Positions 5,061-7,165 of a stretch of DNA of 7,165 bases are shown piece after piece. Position 1 is the first letter of the stretch. Each line of letters begins with the position of its first letter. The notes below the pieces were generated by a model. It saw nothing but the letters and a program-made list of their open reading frames with translations. It had not been told where the DNA came from and did not search any database. Source of the DNA: CAUTVF01 sp963541805 (GTDB lineage: Bacteria > Pseudomonadota > Alphaproteobacteria > Rs-D84 > CASDRH01). The stretch is from assembly GCA_963541805.1 (NCBI GenBank), contig CAUTVF010000051.1, forward strand, positions 1-7,165. Direction: 5' to 3'. Both the position numbers and the translations under genes were made by a program.

Positions 5061-5071
5061 TATAATATAAT
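5061..5071 (+). promoter_or_regulatory. -10 region for the BPL_N gene (two overlapping TATAAT)
   Basis: Two overlapping perfect TATAAT hexamers lie at 5061-5066 and 5066-5071, 21-32 bases before the ATG at 5093. No good -35 is found at the right distance; TTATTA at 5037-5042 with an 18-base spacer is the best candidate. AAAAGG (5081-5086) six bases before the ATG is a modest ribosome site. Confidence 0.4.
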
Positions 5072-5092
5072 CGGATTTATAAAAGGCATATT

Positions 5093-5884
5093 ATGAAAAT
5101 AAAACGAAATAAAATATTAATATATCGTGATTATGGATGTGCAAATGTGTATCCGTTATACAGATCTCTTAATGATTATTTTTCTCCTTTTGGTTATAAA
5201 TTGGAATTTACAGATGCTCAAAGTATTATAAATGAAAGTGTATTAGATTCTTCTGTTTTTGCATTTTTTATGCCAGGGGGAGCAGGGATTCCATATGAAA
5301 TGAAATTAAAAGGTAAAGGGAACGATAAAATTAGATCATATGTAACTAAGGGAGGTTTTTATTTTGGTATTTGTGCGGGGGCATATTATGCATGTAAACA
5401 TACAATATTTGAACATGATATTCCTGAATTATGTATACAATCAGATAGTGGTTTAGATTTAATTAATGGGAGTGCAATTGGGACACTCCATTCTGAATTA
5501 AATATAAAACCATATTCTGCAAGTATCGAATCTTCTACAATTGCAAAAGTTTGTTATAATGATTCTAAGATTCATTATGCTTATTATTCTGGTGGCCCAT
5601 ATTTTGATATATCACAAGATAGTGCAGCAAATATACTTGCTGAGTATGATTTTGAAACAAAAAAATTACCAGCAATTTTACATAAAAATTATGGAACTGG
5701 ATCTGTGATTATATCTGGTATTCATTATGAATATAAAGCTTCAGATTTAATGCAGTCTATATTCAAATCTCATCCGGAATTTGATAGCTATAAAAAGCTT
5801 GCGAAAAACTTGTCCGATGTCGAGTGTTACAGACAATCTCTGTTTAATAAAATTATGTCCAATTTAAAGCAAAAAGATAGATAA
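5093..5884 (+). CDS. BPL_N-domain protein (class I glutamine amidotransferase-like), stand-alone
   Basis: The 263-aa protein has the fold signatures of the domain found at the N-terminus of eukaryotic-type biotin-protein ligases (BPL_N), a class I glutamine amidotransferase/DJ-1-like domain. It starts with a strand KILIYRDYG (residues 7-15), then MPGGAGIPYE (60-69), the nucleophile elbow GICAGAYYAC (92-101) with Cys94, SGGPYF (166-171), and ISGIHYEY (207-214), where His211 and Glu213 sit as in a Cys-His-Glu triad. No biotin-ligase catalytic domain follows; the protein ends in a charged helical tail. Stand-alone BPL_N proteins occur in bacteria, including chlamydiae, but their substrate is not known to me, so biotin ligation should not be assumed. 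It has no signal peptide, so it is cytosolic. It is divergent from the motor operon, and no partner gene is evident. Confidence 0.78.
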   Translation: MKIKRNKILIYRDYGCANVYPLYRSLNDYFSPFGYKLEFTDAQSIINESVLDSSVFAFFMPGGAGIPYEMKLKGKGNDKIRSYVTKGGFYFGICAGAYYACKHTIFEHDIPELCIQSDSGLDLINGSAIGTLHSELNIKPYSASIESSTIAKVCYNDSKIHYAYYSGGPYFDISQDSAANILAEYDFETKKLPAILHKNYGTGSVIISGIHYEYKASDLMQSIFKSHPEFDSYKKLAKNLSDVECYRQSLFNKIMSNLKQKDR

Positions 5885-5921
5885 TACATACAGTTACTAC
5901 TGTATATTAGTAATATGTATT
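5883..5921 (+). repeat. 39-bp imperfect palindrome between the BPL_N gene and the peroxiredoxin promoter
   Basis: AATACATA (5883-5890) pairs with TATGTATT (5914-5921) and TTACTA (5894-5899) with TAGTAA (5908-5913), giving 14 paired bases with a three-base CAG bulge and an eight-base loop. An alternative smaller dyad, ATACAG-N6-CTGTAT (5888-5905), uses the same bases. No T run follows, so it is not a typical intrinsic terminator for the gene ending at 5884, although it may still stop or stabilise that transcript. Its right arm overlaps the -35 of the peroxiredoxin promoter, a position suited to a regulator. Confidence 0.5.
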
Positions 5922-5948
5922 GACAATTTAAGTATAGTTTTTTATAAA
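5920..5948 (+). promoter_or_regulatory. Sigma-70-type promoter of the peroxiredoxin gene
   Basis: A perfect TTGACA (5920-5925) and TATAAA (5943-5948) are separated by the ideal 17 bases. Transcription should start around 5955, leaving a leader of about 110 nt before the conserved start at 6067. This is among the best promoters in the window and fits a highly expressed peroxidase. The overlapping palindrome may add control. Confidence 0.7.
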
Positions 5949-5968
5949 GTTACTGATGTGCGAATATG

Positions 5969-5974
5969 AAAGGA
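5969..5974 (+). promoter_or_regulatory. Upstream ribosome site that could give an N-terminally extended peroxiredoxin
   Basis: AAAGGA is followed after five bases by an in-frame ATG at 5980. That frame stays open to the peroxiredoxin, giving a 29-residue charged extension. The usual start at 6067 has its own AAGGAG-type site (GGAG 6054-6057, nine bases upstream). Both sites look usable; whether the upper one is used cannot be told from the sequence. Confidence 0.35.
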
Positions 5975-6066
5975 TAAATATGGTATGCGATAGTGGAATA
6001 AAAGTAAAAGAAAATGATTTTAAAGTAAATAAATTTGATAATAATGAAATAAAGGAGAAAAAGAAA

Positions 6067-6681
6067 ATGAGTTCATCGCTAGTATTACAAAAACTTCCAG
6101 AATTTAAGGTAGATGCATATGATGCAGCGACTGGCCATTTTATGAATGTTGATAATGCAAGATATGCAAATAAATGGTTTGTTGTATGTTTTTATCCTGC
6201 TGACTTTACTTTTGTGTGTCCAACTGAGATTGCTGCAATGAATGCAAAATATGATGAATTCAAAGAAATGGGGGTTGAGATTTTAGCAGTTTCAACAGAT
6301 ACGAAATTTTCACATAAAATATTTGTTGAAACAGAAACCTTGTTAAAGGGTTTGAAATTGACAATTGCAGCGGATCCAACTGGAGAGATGAGTCGTGCAT
6401 TTGGTGTATTAATGGAAGATGAGGGAATGGCACTTCGTGGGAGGTTCTTGTTTAATCCAGATGGAGTATGTGTTGCACAAGAAGTGCAAGCTCCAATGGT
6501 TGGACGAAATGTAAATGAATTTTTACGTCAGGTTCGTGCATGGCAACATGCGACAAAAACGGGTGATGTTTGCCCAGCTGGTTGGAGACCTGGTAAAAAA
6601 ACATTGCCAGTATCAACAGATACTGAAAAAATGACTGGGCATGTTGGAGATTATATAACTATTGATGAAATTTTATCATAA
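6067..6681 (+). CDS. ahpC: 2-Cys peroxiredoxin, AhpC/Prx1 type
   Basis: Thiol peroxidase that reduces hydrogen peroxide, organic hydroperoxides and probably peroxynitrite; cytosolic. From the ATG at 6067 it has 204 aa. The peroxidatic site FYPADFTFVCPTE (42-54) holds Cys51 with Pro44 and Thr48 of the P-x-x-x-T/S-x-x-C motif. Also visible are LAVSTDTKFSH (73-83), AADPTGEMSRAFGV (101-114), RGRFLFNPDG (124-133) with the active-site Arg, and the resolving Cys169 in VCPAGWRPG (168-176). The C-terminus reads GHVGDYI. Two further cysteines (41, 135) are unlikely to be catalytic. No ahpF or other reductase is present, so the electron donor must be encoded elsewhere. Start 6067 fits family length and has a GGAG site; the frame is also open upstream to ATGs at 5980 and 5956. 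The peroxide role fits its strong promoter. Confidence 0.93.
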   Translation: MSSSLVLQKLPEFKVDAYDAATGHFMNVDNARYANKWFVVCFYPADFTFVCPTEIAAMNAKYDEFKEMGVEILAVSTDTKFSHKIFVETETLLKGLKLTIAADPTGEMSRAFGVLMEDEGMALRGRFLFNPDGVCVAQEVQAPMVGRNVNEFLRQVRAWQHATKTGDVCPAGWRPGKKTLPVSTDTEKMTGHVGDYITIDEILS

Positions 6682-6812
6682 TACTTTTATTTAATTTCTG
6701 TATAATGTATTTTTGAAAGTTGCGATGGAAGGATTTTTAAATTTTTATAGATTTATAAGGTTCTGGGGTGTTACATAGATTAATACATTTTTTGTTTACA
6801 GAAAGGAGATTT
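6682..6812 (+). other. Intergenic region with no firm element
   Basis: A TATAAT at 6701-6706 without a matching -35 could be part of a promoter for the downstream gene. AATGTATT (6704-6711) and AATACATT (6782-6789) are complementary but about 70 bases apart; the second is followed by TTTT, so a long-loop terminator is conceivable but weak. No RNA gene is seen. Confidence 0.3.
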
Positions 6813-7165
6813 GTGATTTATCAATCAACTGGGATTATGCGAGAATATCGTATATCCCGTTGGTTAATCTTTTCTTTGTATGCTGTTTTTTTATTTGCTT
6901 TTTTTTGGTCTGTAACAATTACATACTTATATTTTATTCACTCAAATGCTTTATTTGATGACAGTAACACGGTTGCTGAATATAAGGAAAAATACAAAAA
7001 AGCTTTGTCAGAATTTATTGGATATAAAGATTCAATGAAAGCTATATCAATTAAACGTGAAAATGAATATAAAAAACTGGTAAATGTTCTAGAAAAAAAT
7101 AAATCAGTAACTGTGCAAGACAAGGAGAAGTATATACGTGCTCAACAGCTTACACTTGCTGAAGT
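6813..7165 (+). CDS. Inner-membrane coiled-coil protein, N-terminal part; possible M23-type envelope peptidase (3' end outside window)
   Basis: The frame runs from a GTG at 6813 to the window end with no stop (117 codons and two bases visible). AAGGAG (6803-6808) precedes the GTG by four bases and favours it over the in-frame ATG at 6837 (residue 9). After a short basic tail (REYRISR, 10-16) comes one membrane segment (about 18-42) and then a charged helical, probably coiled-coil stretch (about 52-117, AEYKEKYKKALSEF onward). This layout resembles the N-terminus of alphaproteobacterial M23 metallopeptidases that start with a membrane helix and coiled coil before the catalytic domain. No catalytic motif (HxxxD or HxH) lies in the visible part, so the assignment is tentative; any bitopic coiled-coil protein would look alike here. 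The gene itself is well supported. Confidence 0.72.
   Translation, partial: MIYQSTGIMREYRISRWLIFSLYAVFLFAFFWSVTITYLYFIHSNALFDDSNTVAEYKEKYKKALSEFIGYKDSMKAISIKRENEYKKLVNVLEKNKSVTVQDKEKYIRAQQLTLAE

Noticed and set aside
6725..6778. 17-codon plus-strand ORF between the peroxiredoxin and the last gene
   Set aside because: No ribosome site and too short to judge; aromatic-rich translation is expected from AT-rich DNA.
6938..7123. Minus-strand open frame of 61 codons near the window end
   Set aside because: Lies wholly opposite the well-supported partial gene starting at 6813 and has no start signals of its own.

Overview
The window is strongly AT-rich bacterial DNA. Its gene content points to an alphaproteobacterium: an FtsB/DivIC-type division protein, a DusB/NifR3-type dihydrouridine synthase, and the MotA/TolQ/ExbB-like plus MotB/OmpA-like envelope pair common in that class. 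The high AT content, the short spacers and a stand-alone BPL_N-domain protein (a type also known from intracellular bacteria) suggest a host-associated or reduced-genome lineage such as Rickettsiales/Holosporales-like bacteria or a low-GC gut alphaproteobacterial clade. That placement is inference.

Layout. 1-300 (+) is the C-terminal end of lgt, running in from outside the window. It converges on ftsB (302-634, -) with one base between stop codons. ftsB and dusB (655-1668, +) are divergent with only 20 bp between start codons. dusB converges on a secreted eight-cysteine protein of unknown function (1729-2409, -). The 212-bp gap upstream of that gene (2410-2621) holds a long, apparently structured RNA on the minus strand (about 2480-2579) and two further perfect 8-bp hairpins.

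From 4969 down to 2622 (-) lies a short operon: a MotA/TolQ/ExbB-like proton-channel subunit, an unrecognised 65-aa charged protein, and a MotB-like partner. The partner is broken into an N-terminal TM/coiled-coil half and a C-terminal OmpA peptidoglycan-binding half by a frameshift within 3119-3131. A good TTGACA-N16-TATATT promoter drives this operon from the region shared with a divergent BPL_N (class I glutamine amidotransferase-like) gene (5093-5884, +).

Next comes an AhpC-type 2-Cys peroxiredoxin (6067-6681, +). Its promoter (TTGACA-N17-TATAAA) abuts a 39-bp imperfect palindrome, and its reading frame stays open upstream to a second start with its own ribosome site. The window ends inside an inner-membrane coiled-coil protein (6813 to the end, +) that looks like the N-terminus of an alphaproteobacterial M23-type envelope peptidase.

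Functionally this is mostly an envelope and cell-wall neighbourhood (lipoprotein modification, division, peptidoglycan-anchored ion-driven complex, possible M23 peptidase), with one tRNA-modification gene and one peroxide-defence gene. The least ordinary signals are the structured RNA upstream of the cysteine-rich secreted protein, the frameshifted motor partner with its extra small gene, and the alternative starts of the peroxiredoxin. No CRISPR array, tRNA, rRNA or insertion sequence was seen.
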